DNA of 64,000 nucleotides from NCBI GenBank assembly GCA_942493045.1, contig OW818665.1, positions 558,001 through 622,000 on the forward strand, read 5' to 3'. The notes beneath the pieces are model-generated. The model was not told the DNA's origin. It made no database searches and was given only the letters and a program-made list of their open reading frames with translations. This DNA comes from Teretinema sp942493045 (GTDB lineage Bacteria; Spirochaetota; Spirochaetia; Treponematales; Treponemataceae). Made by a program: the position numbers and the translations under genes. Each line of letters begins with the position of its first letter. Within the stretch, counting starts at the first letter, position 1. This document shows, piece by piece, positions 1-6,883 of the stretch.

Positions 1-754
1 CCTTTAAATCCTTATGCATTCGTTCATGCCTCCCATTTTGACCAGGTTTGGCAGGATCCGAGTATACAGGTGTAATACCAAGTTCAATGAACCATACTGA
101 TAGACTTGATAAACGAGCCAATGATGTTGATCCTGCGAAAGGCACTCCATTATCACTATGAATATAAATTGGTAATCCAAAGTCCTCGAAAACCCTTATA
201 AATACTGCCTTTGTCGCTTCAGTACTAGGGCTTGCGAGTGCATCGGCAGCTAAAATAAATCGGGAAAAGGAATCGGTAATGGTAAGGGGATACGAATAGA
301 TTGCATCAATCAATCGCATCTTTCCTTTGTAATCAATGCCCCACATATCGTTTATTTCTTTTGGGTCAAACTTTGGATTGCAGGGATAGATATGCCGATT
401 CGTTTTCCTGTCAGGAATAAGTCCTTCGGTTTTCAAGATCGTGTGGATTGTCGTTTGAGATGGCCACTGTATATTTGGTTTATCTCTTTCGAGTATGGTT
501 TTGATTTTGTCTGCACCGTACCGAGGATGCTTATTACGTATAGAAATTATGTCCTTAGCTATTTTTGCGGGTGTTTTAGTAGGGCTTGATTTCGGCTTTC
601 TTGAAAGCTCAGCAAGCCCGGTAAAACCCATTTGGTTAAAGCGTTCAATGTATTTATATCCTAATGTTCGGGATATACCAAACTGCTTGCACAGTTCTGT
701 TATTGTATGTTTGTGAGCCAGGTACTCATTGATGAAGAAGTATTTCTCGTCCAT
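1..754 (-). CDS. IS481-family DDE transposase, C-terminally cut by the window edge
   Basis: The frame is open from 754 to base 1, about 251 residues. The N-terminus is a helix-turn-helix domain (LCKQFGISRTLGYKYIERF, about residues 21-39), followed by an integrase core. The catalytic triad is visible: Asp in WGIDYKG, Asp in HSDNGVPF and Glu in NGRHERMH. The NGRHERMHKDLK block is typical of IS481 transposases. The start at 754 is supported by GGAGG about eight bases upstream. Only the 3' end is missing, so there is no sign of inactivation in the visible part. Confidence 0.88.
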   Translation of the reverse strand, partial: MDEKYFFINEYLAHKHTITELCKQFGISRTLGYKYIERFNQMGFTGLAELSRKPKSSPTKTPAKIAKDIISIRNKHPRYGADKIKTILERDKPNIQWPSQTTIHTILKTEGLIPDRKTNRHIYPCNPKFDPKEINDMWGIDYKGKMRLIDAIYSYPLTITDSFSRFILAADALASPSTEATKAVFIRVFEDFGLPIYIHSDNGVPFAGSTSLARLSSLSVWFIELGITPVYSDPAKPGQNGRHERMHKDLK

Positions 755-861
755 AATCGTCGTATTCCTCCAAGGCATATGCTTTTCCCCCTAAGAAAAG
801 CATAATTTAATGTGTAAACGATGTCCTTGAGGTTTTGTAAACTATGTCCCTGATGTGTACA
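1..861 (-). mobile_element. IS481-type insertion sequence, right part; other end lies outside the window
   Basis: The element consists of the transposase gene plus a terminal region. Its end, read on the minus strand from 861, begins TGTACA and carries two similar motifs, GGACATAGTTTACA (about 837-850) and GGACATCGTTTACA (about 812-825). This spacing of repeated GGACAT-GTTTACA boxes beside a terminal TGT is typical of IS481 ends. The end lies about ten bases from the first attC site, so the element has landed inside, and removed from view, whatever cassette preceded that site. The far end is beyond base 1. Confidence 0.8.
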
Positions 862-871
862 GGAAAAAGAT

Positions 872-978
872 ATAACAACTAGTTCAACCTGATATTGCTA
901 TGTCACAAAACTTGCTTTCTGGCTTCGCCAGGCAAGTTTTGCGCCATGTACGCAATGCAGGTTAACTAAATGTTAGCT
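872..978 (+). repeat. attC recombination site 1
   Basis: The left simple site is ATAACAACTAGTTCAACC and the right is GGTTAACTAAATGTTAGCT. They pair with a single extrahelical C in the left arm, as attC sites fold. The centre is a long hairpin (AAAACTTGC/GCAAGTTTT capped by CTGGC-TTC-GCCAG). The crossover G^TT is at 972/973. It differs from most neighbours in the central part and is nearly identical to attC 7. It should belong to the cassette interrupted by the IS. Confidence 0.88.
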
Positions 979-1003
979 GGACCCTGCGGGCGCGGAGGAA
1001 ATA

Positions 1004-1819
1004 ATGGAAAACAATATATCAATTTTAGTACGCTCTGATATTCCATATTTGAATTCAATTCAACCGGAAGGGTGGGGTAGTATTGCAGAAATACATGAAC
1101 ATTACCTGAAAACAAAAAATTGTTTTTGTATTAAACAGACAGATAAAAAAAATCAATTATTAGGTATCGGAACTGGAATAGATTTTGAAAATACTGGTTG
1201 GTTAGCACATATAATTGTTGGAAAGCAGTTCCAAAATAAAGGAATTGGAACATCAATAGTTAAAAATAGAATTGATTATTTACAAACAAAATGTGGATGT
1301 AAAACAATAACTTTAACTGCAACTGATCAAGGATATCCCATATATAAAAAAATCGGTTTTATTGATCAGAGTTTATACTGCATATTAAGCCGAACTACTA
1401 GTCTTCCAAATATAATCGAAACATCTAGTAATATTATTAAAATAAATCAATCACACTATAAAGGAATAGAAAAAATAGATAGAAAAGCATCAGGTGAACA
1501 TCGAATTGAATTATTAATACCAGTGTTGGAAAATAGATTTGTTTATATAAAAAATGGAGAAGTAGATGGGTATTATTTACCTGGTTTAGGTGATTGTGGT
1601 GTTATTGCACAATCGGAAGAAGCTGGAATCGCATTATTAAATGAACGTATAAAAAACGAAAATAAGATTTTTGTACCAGAAGAAAATAAAATTGCATATA
1701 ATTATTTAATCAATAATGGTTATCAGGAAATAAAAAAAATACATCGAATGATTTTAGGTCAAGAATTTGTATATAATCCACAATATTGTTATTCAAGAAT
1801 TGGTGGTTTTGCTGGATAA
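1004..1819 (+). CDS. GNAT N-acetyltransferase with C-terminal Acetyltransf_18-like domain (cassette 1)
   Basis: This 271-residue protein has an N-terminal GNAT fold, with acetyl-CoA binding motif A visible as VGKQFQNKGIGTSIV (about residues 74-88). The C-terminal half (about 145-271) carries the blocks YYLPGLGDCGVIAQ, FVPEENKIAYNYLINNGY and the end SRIGGFAG, seen in two-domain GNAT proteins of the Acetyltransf_18 type. Such proteins acetylate small molecules or peptides; the substrate cannot be read from sequence. The start follows GGAGGAA by three bases. The cassette runs 973-1943, and the gene shows the AT-rich codon use of the array. Confidence 0.85.
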   Translation: MENNISILVRSDIPYLNSIQPEGWGSIAEIHEHYLKTKNCFCIKQTDKKNQLLGIGTGIDFENTGWLAHIIVGKQFQNKGIGTSIVKNRIDYLQTKCGCKTITLTATDQGYPIYKKIGFIDQSLYCILSRTTSLPNIIETSSNIIKINQSHYKGIEKIDRKASGEHRIELLIPVLENRFVYIKNGEVDGYYLPGLGDCGVIAQSEEAGIALLNERIKNENKIFVPEENKIAYNYLINNGYQEIKKIHRMILGQEFVYNPQYCYSRIGGFAG

Positions 1820-1830
1820 AAAAAAGATTC

Positions 1831-1949
1831 AGCTAACAACTGCTTCAACTTGACATTTCCTGTTGTCATGGTTTGTGCTGGTCGCTGCGCTCGGCACAAA
1901 CCACGCCAAGCCCTGCGGGCCGGAAATGCAAGTTAAGCAAATGTTAGGT
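1831..1949 (+). repeat. attC recombination site 2
   Basis: The left end AGCTAAC is the exact complement of GTTAGCT at the start of cassette 1, as expected for the site rebuilt in a circular cassette. Arms TGCTT/AAGCA and CAACTTG/CAAGTT pair. The inner stem is GGTTTGTGC/GCACAAACC around a TCGCTGCGCTC loop. The right core GTTAGGT is at 1943-1949. Confidence 0.92.
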
Positions 1950-2139
1950 AGACGCCTTCGGCGCTATAAGAAATACTTAATTAAAAAATATTTCTTTAAA
2001 ATAAAAACAGTTTTTTAAATTGATAATGTCTTGTTATCAAGAAATGTTTAAAAAAAATGATTATATACTACTTATATTAAGTCTGTTTGCAAAAAATTTC
2101 GCAAAGATATTTTTGTGAATCATTCATAGGGGGAATGGT

Positions 2140-2619
2140 GTGATTAAAAATAATCAAGAGATTGATATTAACTTGGTTGGAATTTGTGGATTATATTGTG
2201 GGGCTTGTGATAATTATCTTGCATTCAATCCTAATCATGATCACTTACTATTAAAAGATAAATTTTTGAAAAAAAAAGAGAATGAGTATTGCACGGGATG
2301 TAATTCAAATAAAGTAAGTTTGCATTGTAGTAAATGTAAAATGCGTATTTGTGCAAAAAATCAAAATATAATTAGCTGTGGATATTGCAGTAAATACCCC
2401 TGTAAAGAAATATTTAACTTCAAATCAGAATCGGAAAAATTGAATGGAGCAAAACACAGAAAAGATATTATGACTAATACTGAAGAATTAGTTAAAAGTG
2501 GAGAATTCGAATGGTTAAAAAAACAACAAGAAAAATGGACATGTGAATGTGGAAAAGCATATAGTTTCTATGAAGAAAAATGTAGTAATTGTGGTGTTGC
2601 CTTAAAATCTTATAGCTAA
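2140..2619 (+). CDS. DUF3795-like cysteine-rich zinc-binding protein (cassette 2)
   Basis: This 159-residue protein starts with GTG at 2140 behind AGGGGGAA; the ATG just upstream runs straight into a stop. The N-terminal half holds ordered cysteine pairs: GICGLYCGAC, YCTGC, CSKCKMRIC, CGYCSKYPCKE. These match the DUF3795 type. The C-terminus is a separate zinc-ribbon-like element (CECG...CSNCG, about residues 138-153). No enzymatic function is established for the family. The cassette runs 1944-2744. A related but truncated protein sits in cassette 5. Confidence 0.8.
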   Translation: MIKNNQEIDINLVGICGLYCGACDNYLAFNPNHDHLLLKDKFLKKKENEYCTGCNSNKVSLHCSKCKMRICAKNQNIISCGYCSKYPCKEIFNFKSESEKLNGAKHRKDIMTNTEELVKSGEFEWLKKQQEKWTCECGKAYSFYEEKCSNCGVALKSYS

Positions 2620-2631
2620 GTAAAAAAAATA

Positions 2632-2750
2632 TACCTAACAACTGCTTCGAGCGGACATTGCCTTTGTCATAAAACTTGCTGTCGCTACGCTCGGCAAGTT
2701 TTACGCCAAGCCCTTCGGGCACGGCAATGCAGCTTAAGCAAATGTTGGGC
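2632..2750 (+). repeat. attC recombination site 3
   Basis: The left end TACCTAAC (2632-2639) is the exact complement of GTTAGGTA at the start of cassette 2. The outer arm is TGCTT/AAGCA and the inner stem AAAACTTGC/GCAAGTTTT around TCGCTACGCTC, followed by the GCCCTTCGGGC hairpin. The right core GTTGGGC is at 2744-2750. Confidence 0.92.
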
Positions 2751-2831
2751 GGACACCTTCGGTGCCCGAAGAATAAAAAATTGTATTAATATTAACATAA
2801 CAAAAAAAGATTTTAATGCATAACTATTTAC

Positions 2832-2866
2832 TTGACAATGCATATAAAATAGATTATATCTATGCA
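2832..2866 (+). promoter_or_regulatory. vapBC promoter with embedded inverted repeat (likely autoregulatory operator)
   Basis: TTGACA (2832-2837), a 17-base spacer and TATATC (2855-2860) form a strong vegetative-type promoter 22 bases before the vapB start. The half-sites TGCATA (2839-2844) and TATGCA (2861-2866) form an inverted repeat around the -10 box. VapBC and similar complexes commonly repress themselves through such palindromes, so this is the probable operator. It means the cassette carries its own promoter. Confidence 0.7.
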
Positions 2867-2881
2867 TAGAGGAGAAATAAA

Positions 2882-3073
2882 ATGAGAACTACTTTAGATT
2901 TACCTGAAAATCTCATTGCAGAAGCAATGGCGCTAACCCATATACAAACAAAGACTGATTTAATAAAAATAGCAATACAAAACTTAATCCAAAAAGAAAA
3001 AATCAAAGATATAAAAAAATTTTATGGAAAAGTAGATCTTGGTATAGATTTAAAAATACTGAGGAATCGATAA
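2882..3073 (+). CDS. vapB: VapB-type antitoxin (cassette 3)
   Basis: This 63-residue protein starts MRTTLDLPENLIAEAM, the ribbon-helix-helix opening of the VapB/DUF2191 antitoxin group. The first part binds DNA, and the charged C-terminal tail normally wraps the toxin. The start is preceded by GAGGAGAAATAAA. The vapC start follows three bases after the stop, so the two are translated as a pair. It neutralises VapC and, with it, should repress the promoter at 2832-2866. Confidence 0.85.
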   Translation: MRTTLDLPENLIAEAMALTHIQTKTDLIKIAIQNLIQKEKIKDIKKFYGKVDLGIDLKILRNR

Positions 3074-3076
3074 AAT

Positions 3077-3454
3077 ATGGTTTTAGTAGATTCTTCAGTA
3101 TGGATTGAGTATTTCAAAGGTAATGAAAAATCTCTCCCTTTAAATAATTTAATTGATTCAAATAATGTATGTATTAATGATTTAATTCTTTCTGAGCTTA
3201 TACCCTCAATCAGTCATAAAAAAGAAACAGATTTAAAAGAATTGCTTTTATCTGTTGCAAAGATACCAATACAAATTGATTGGAATAATATAATCTATAT
3301 GCAAACCTTAAATTTAAGAAATGGAATTAATAATGTAGGAATAGCTGATTTAATAATTGCTCAAAATAGTATTGAAAATGATATAGAATTGTTTGCAATT
3401 GATAAGCATTTTCAATTAATGAGTGAATTGCATGGAATACGCATCTATAAATAA
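3077..3454 (+). CDS. vapC: VapC-type PIN-domain ribonuclease toxin (cassette 3)
   Basis: This 125-residue protein is of normal PIN-toxin length. The acidic metal-binding residues are all present: D5 in VLVDSSVWIEYF, E40 in LILSELIPS, D91 in VGIADLIIA and D109 in LFAIDKHF. VapC toxins are Mg-dependent RNases that cleave tRNA or rRNA; the target here is unknown. The cassette runs 2745-3578. Toxin-antitoxin pairs are frequent cargo in large cassette arrays, where they are thought to oppose loss of the array. Confidence 0.88.
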   Translation: MVLVDSSVWIEYFKGNEKSLPLNNLIDSNNVCINDLILSELIPSISHKKETDLKELLLSVAKIPIQIDWNNIIYMQTLNLRNGINNVGIADLIIAQNSIENDIELFAIDKHFQLMSELHGIRIYK

Positions 3455-3465
3455 TAAGAGAAAGC

Positions 3466-3584
3466 GCCCAACAACTAGTTCAACCTGACAATTCCTGTTG
3501 TCACAATTTTTGCCAGTCGCTACGCTCAGCAAAAATTGCGCCAAGCCCTTCGGGCCGGAAATGCAGGTTAACTAAATGTTGGGC
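3466..3584 (+). repeat. attC recombination site 4
   Basis: The left end GCCCAAC is the complement of GTTGGGC at the start of cassette 3. Outer arms TAGTT/AACTA pair. The inner stem CAATTTTTGC/GCAAAAATTG encloses TCGCTACGCTC. The right core GTTGGGC is at 3578-3584. Confidence 0.92.
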
Positions 3585-3660
3585 GGACGCCTTTGGCGCC
3601 CGAGGAAAAGAAAAGTATTGTAGCTAAAATATAATTAATAGCACTTAATTACTGCTATTC

Positions 3661-3689
3661 CTGACAAATATAGTTTATGCGCATATATT
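3661..3689 (+). promoter_or_regulatory. ccdAB cassette promoter with palindrome
   Basis: CTGACA (3661-3666), 17 bases and TATATT (3684-3689) lie 24 bases before the ccdA start. The perfect palindrome TATGCGCATA (3676-3685) overlaps the spacer and the -10 box and is a plausible CcdA(B) operator. The promoter also argues against the upstream ATG at 3677, which would fall inside it. Confidence 0.6.
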
Positions 3690-3712
3690 ATATGTATTGT
3701 CGGAGGTGTTCT

Positions 3713-3937
3713 ATGTCTACCTTATATAATATCAATGCACCAAAAAAACCAACAAATTTGACTGCAAATAGTGATTTGTTGACTCAAGCAAAAGATTATA
3801 AGATAAATTTATCAGCTACACTCGAAAGTGCTCTAGCTGACGCTCTTAAGGCAAAAAAAGTAGATCTTTGGAAAGAAGATAATAAACAAGCAATAGCAAA
3901 CTATAATAACACTATTGAAGAATTAGGTCTTTTTTAG
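3713..3937 (+). CDS. ccdA: CcdA-like antitoxin (cassette 4)
   Basis: This 74-residue protein, MSTLYNINAPKKPTNLTANSD..., resembles CcdA. It has an N-terminal DNA-binding part, a central helix (QAKDYKINLSATLESALADALK) and a C-terminal toxin-binding tail with the WKEDNKQAIANYN block conserved in CcdA C-termini. The start at 3713 has GGAGGTG eight bases upstream. The partner CcdB toxin directly downstream is frame-shifted, so the antitoxin may now be an orphan. Confidence 0.8.
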   Translation: MSTLYNINAPKKPTNLTANSDLLTQAKDYKINLSATLESALADALKAKKVDLWKEDNKQAIANYNNTIEELGLF

Positions 3938-3958
3938 TGATGAGATTAGGATGTTCTG

Positions 3959-4273
3959 ATGTCTCAATATCATGTATATGAAAATTTAAATGAAAAATCA
4001 AGAAAAATTTATCCGTATTTAATAGATGTTCAGTCAACATTATTATCGGATCTTGAAACTAAAATAGTATTCCATTAGCTGTAAAAAAAAATTCCTAAAA
4101 GGGATTATTAAGAATTTAAATCCAATAATAGAAATAAAAAAAAAGAATACATATTGTTAACACAACAGATGGCTGGTATTCCAATAAATCAAATTGGTTC
4201 GCCTATTTGTGAATGTTTATCTGAAAGACATCAGATACTATCTGCAATAGATTTTTTAATAACTGGAATATAA
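3959..4273 (+). pseudogene. ccdB: Frame-shifted CcdB-like gyrase toxin (cassette 4)
   Basis: Three reading frames in turn give recognisable CcdB pieces. They are MSQYHVYENLNEKSRKIYP with YLIDVQSTLLSDLETKIV (3959 to about 4066), then PLAVKKNS, then KGIIKNLNPIIEI (about 4099-4143), then LLTQQMAGIPINQIGSP through the end FLITGI (about 4155-4273). CcdB poisons DNA gyrase. Its C-terminal tail is still present, but at least three single-base shifts break the frame. Two lie at poly-A runs, so sequencing error should be excluded. As written, no functional toxin is made. Confidence 0.8.
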
Positions 4274-4281
4274 GAATAAGC

Positions 4282-4402
4282 GCCCAACAACTGCTTCAAC
4301 CTGATATTTTCTTTGTCACATTTTGTGCTGTCGCTGCGCTCCTGACGCACAAAATGCGCCCAGCCCTTCGGGCCGGAAATGCAAGTTAAGCAAATGTTGG
4401 AA
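4282..4402 (+). repeat. attC recombination site 5
   Basis: The left end GCCCAAC complements GTTGGGC at the start of cassette 4. The outer arm is TGCTT/AAGCA. The inner stem CATTTTGTGC/GCACAAAATG encloses TCGCTGCGCTC. The right core GTTGGAA is at 4396-4402. Confidence 0.92.
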
Positions 4403-4435
4403 CGACGCTTCGCGCGCGAAGAAAAAGAGTAAAAA

Positions 4436-4804
4436 ATGAAAATGCCCAGTCAAATTGATGAATACTTATTTGCACCATGTGGCGTTAATTGTTTCGTATG
4501 CTATGTTCACCTAAAAAATAAAAAACCTTGTAATGGTTGTTATGGAATTGATGATAATAAACCAGAAAGGTGTAAACATTGTAAAATAAAACAATGTGTT
4601 ATAAGTAAAAGAATAAAGTATTGTTTTGAATGCAATGAATTTCCATGTAAGAGTATTAAAAATCTTGAAAAAAGTTATAATTTAAGGTATTTCGTAAGTT
4701 TATTAGATAATTCTCAACAAGTACAAGATAGTGGGTTAATAGAATTCTTAGACAATGAAAAAAACAAATGGAATTGTTCAGTATGTGGTGGTGTAATCAC
4801 CTAG
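4436..4804 (+). pseudogene. DUF3795-like zinc protein with premature stop in its C-terminal zinc ribbon (cassette 5)
   Basis: The 122-residue open part shows the DUF3795 cysteine pattern (CGVNCFVCYVH, CNGCYG, CKHCKIKQC, CFECNEFPCKS), as in the protein at 2140-2619. It stops at TAG (4802-4804) just after WNCSVCGG. The same frame then continues HGNYCSECEKNKKSI to TGA at 4850-4852, supplying the second cysteine pair of the ribbon and overlapping the next start as ATGA. The intact gene was therefore almost certainly 4436-4852 and coupled to the VOC gene. The N-terminal domain may still be made. Confidence 0.78.
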
Positions 4805-4848
4805 CATGGTAATTATTGTTCTGAATGTGAAAAAAATAAGAAATCAAT

Positions 4849-5346
4849 ATGAAGTATGTATGTTCTTTAATTGTGGTTGATAATATAGATAAATCAAGAA
4901 TTTTATATGAAAAATTATTAGGTTGTAATGTTATTTCTGATTTTGGTGAAAATGTGGCCTTTGAAGGTTCATTTGCAATACATAAAAAAGATCATTTTCA
5001 AGCATTAATTGGAAATAAGCCTGTTTTAGGAAGAAGTAATAGTTGTGAATTATATTTTGAGGATGATGAAATATTAAAAACGGAAAAAATAATTGAAGAA
5101 AATGGGTTTGAATTTATTCATAAAATCAGGGAACAACCTTGGAAACAACGTGTAATGAGATTTTATGATTATGATAAAAATATTATAGAAATTGGTGAAA
5201 GTATGGAGTATGTTGCATATAGATTATCAATTGAGAATAACAGTATTGAAGAAATTAGTAAAATAACAGATTTGCCGATTCAAATAATCAATAAAGCAAT
5301 TAATGAGTATAAAGAAAAAAAAGTTCCAACAACTAGTTCAACCTGA
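4849..5346 (+). CDS. VOC (glyoxalase/bleomycin-resistance) superfamily protein (cassette 5)
   Basis: In this 165-residue protein, residues 1-118 form a single VOC unit. It opens with CSLIVVDNIDKSRILYEKLLG and closes with MRFYDYDKNIIEIGES, whose Glu is the usual second metal ligand. The tail (about 120-165) is helical and looks like a small DNA-binding-type helical bundle. VOC proteins act as lyases, dioxygenases or drug-binding proteins; the substrate is not evident. The start overlaps the stop of the ancestral upstream frame. The last eight residues (VPTTSST region) are encoded by attC 6 itself. Confidence 0.75.
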   Translation: MKYVCSLIVVDNIDKSRILYEKLLGCNVISDFGENVAFEGSFAIHKKDHFQALIGNKPVLGRSNSCELYFEDDEILKTEKIIEENGFEFIHKIREQPWKQRVMRFYDYDKNIIEIGESMEYVAYRLSIENNSIEEISKITDLPIQIINKAINEYKEKKVPTTSST

Positions 5347-5442
5347 CAATTCCTGTTGTCATGAAAATTGCTTGTCGCTTCGCTCGGCAATTTTCACGCC
5401 AAGCCCTCCGGGACGGAATTGCAGGTTAACTAAATGTTCTGC
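5323..5442 (+). repeat. attC recombination site 6
   Basis: The left end GTTCCAAC is the exact complement of GTTGGAAC at the start of cassette 5. The outer arms are TAGTT/AACTA. The inner stem TGAAAATTGC/GCAATTTTCA encloses TCGCTTCGCTC. The right core GTTCTGC is at 5436-5442. The VOC reading frame ends inside the site. Confidence 0.92.
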
Positions 5443-5495
5443 GGACCCTTCGGGCCGAATAAAGAGAAGAAGCGTATTTAAAAGGAAAACAAAGT

Positions 5496-6176
5496 ATGGA
5501 AATATTATTAAGTGATATTATAGATGTGCATATCAGTCATGAAAATAAAAACGAGTTTTTTGTTGATTCTAGAGATTATATTGATGTTGATAAAAGTAGA
5601 TCTCAAATAGCTAGCCATTCAGATTATTTTTGTTATGTTAGAAAAAGTGTTTTACTGAAACTTTATGCTGCAAACTGTTTATTACCAAAAGGGTATAGTC
5701 TTTGCTTAAAAGAAGGTTATCGATCAAAAGAACGACAAGAGAAAAGCTTTCAGAACGTATTAGCAGAATATCAAAACAAATTCAAAGATAAAGATTTTAA
5801 GGAAATTATAAAATGTGTTAGTGAATATGTTGCACCTATAGAAGTTGCTGGTCATCCAACTGGAGGTGCAGTTGATGTCGTTTTGAAAAAAAATGGGATA
5901 GAAGTGTGGATGGGAACGAAATTTAATGATCAACCGTCTGAAACAAATAATCGTACTTATTTGTATAGTATGTTGATTAATGAAGAAGCAAGTTTAAATA
6001 GAAAATTATTAATAGAAATTATGGAAATGAATGGATTTATTAATTATCCTGCAGAATGGTGGCATTGGTCCTATGGCGATAAATATTGGGCTTATATTAA
6101 TAAATGTTCATCATTATATCTTCCTGTATCTGAAAATGAAATAACTGCAATGTTATCTACTGAAAAAATACTTTGA
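5496..6176 (+). CDS. VanX/DdpX-type D-alanyl-D-alanine dipeptidase, peptidase M15 (cassette 6)
   Basis: This 226-residue protein has the zinc site of M15D dipeptidases: H120 and D127 in AGHPTGGAVD, and E187 and H190 in PAEWWHW. The substrate-contacting Arg is R76 (EGYRSKE). This matches the VanX set of two His, Asp, Glu and Arg. Such enzymes split D-Ala-D-Ala, either for nutrient recycling or as part of glycopeptide resistance. No vanH- or vanA-like partner is present, and no signal peptide is seen, so it should act in the cytoplasm. The cassette runs 5437-6296. Confidence 0.88.
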   Translation: MEILLSDIIDVHISHENKNEFFVDSRDYIDVDKSRSQIASHSDYFCYVRKSVLLKLYAANCLLPKGYSLCLKEGYRSKERQEKSFQNVLAEYQNKFKDKDFKEIIKCVSEYVAPIEVAGHPTGGAVDVVLKKNGIEVWMGTKFNDQPSETNNRTYLYSMLINEEASLNRKLLIEIMEMNGFINYPAEWWHWSYGDKYWAYINKCSSLYLPVSENEITAMLSTEKIL

Positions 6177-6192
6177 AAAAAACAGAGAAAAG

Positions 6193-6302
6193 CGCAGAAC
6201 AACTAGTTCAATCTGACATTGCTATGTCACAAAACTTGCTTTCTGGATTCGCCAGGCAAGTTTTGCGCCATGTACGCAATGCAGGTTAAGCAAATGTTGG
6301 GT
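6193..6302 (+). repeat. attC recombination site 7 (mixed arms)
   Basis: The left end CGCAGAAC complements GTTCTGCG at the start of cassette 6. The centre is almost the same as attC 1 (stem AAAACTTGC/GCAAGTTTT). The left arm has the TAGTT form but the right arm the AAGCA form, which do not pair. This suggests a hybrid of two attC types. The right core GTTGGGT is at 6296-6302. Confidence 0.9.
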
Positions 6303-6519
6303 GCACGCCTTCGGCGGCAGAGGAAAAAAAACTTAATCGTATTAAAAAAAATATTGTATTTTTGTTATGAATATACGAGATCTAATTTTGTTAAATTTTG
6401 GTTATTGTTTAAAAAAATTCGATTTTAACAATAATATTTGCATTTTTATAACTATTTGATTTTATTATTACAAATATATTTACAATGCTATTGTTGTTTA
6501 AGTACGTAAGGAGTCTTTT
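6303..6519 (+). other. AT-rich leader of cassette 7
   Basis: About 217 bases lie between attC 7 and the next gene. It begins with the cassette-leading hairpin (CGCC-TTC-GGCG, about 6306-6316). The rest is very AT-rich with no open frame of note. A weak promoter-like pair, TTGCAT (6438-6443) and TTTATT (6461-6466) with 17 bases between, could drive the gene, but in such AT-rich DNA this is weak evidence. Confidence 0.4.
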
Positions 6520-6876
6520 ATGAACAAGATGAGGTTATCAATTATTCTGTTTATCTGTCTATTATCAATGGTATTTGGGCAAGAGATAATTGAAAAAGAG
6601 ATTGAAACATTGAGTTCTTTTGAAATTACAAATGATTCAATAATTGTTTCTGTATCTAATTCTGGTTATACAACAAAATATTCCTTTGTTTTTGAAGTTA
6701 ATGAGACTGATAAATTCTATGAGATTTCATTACTTAGAGTTAAATCTGACGATGGTAAAATGATCCCTGAGTTAATAGAAGTTGTTTTTCAATATACAGA
6801 AGTATTTGAAGAATATAATAGAACAAAACCAATCAGAATAATGAATACGTTCTCGTATTTTGATTTGTTCTGGTAA
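6520..6876 (+). CDS. Small exported protein of unknown function (cassette 7)
   Basis: This 118-residue protein has a clear signal peptide (MNKMRLSIILFICLLSMVFG, cleavage likely before QEII). The rest is a short beta-rich domain ending FDLFW, with no family I recognise. The start at 6520 follows AAGGAGTCTTTT. The cassette runs 6297-7000. It is probably periplasmic or surface-associated. Nothing in the sequence indicates its role. Confidence 0.7.
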   Translation: MNKMRLSIILFICLLSMVFGQEIIEKEIETLSSFEITNDSIIVSVSNSGYTTKYSFVFEVNETDKFYEISLLRVKSDDGKMIPELIEVVFQYTEVFEEYNRTKPIRIMNTFSYFDLFW

Positions 6877-6883
6877 GAAAAAA

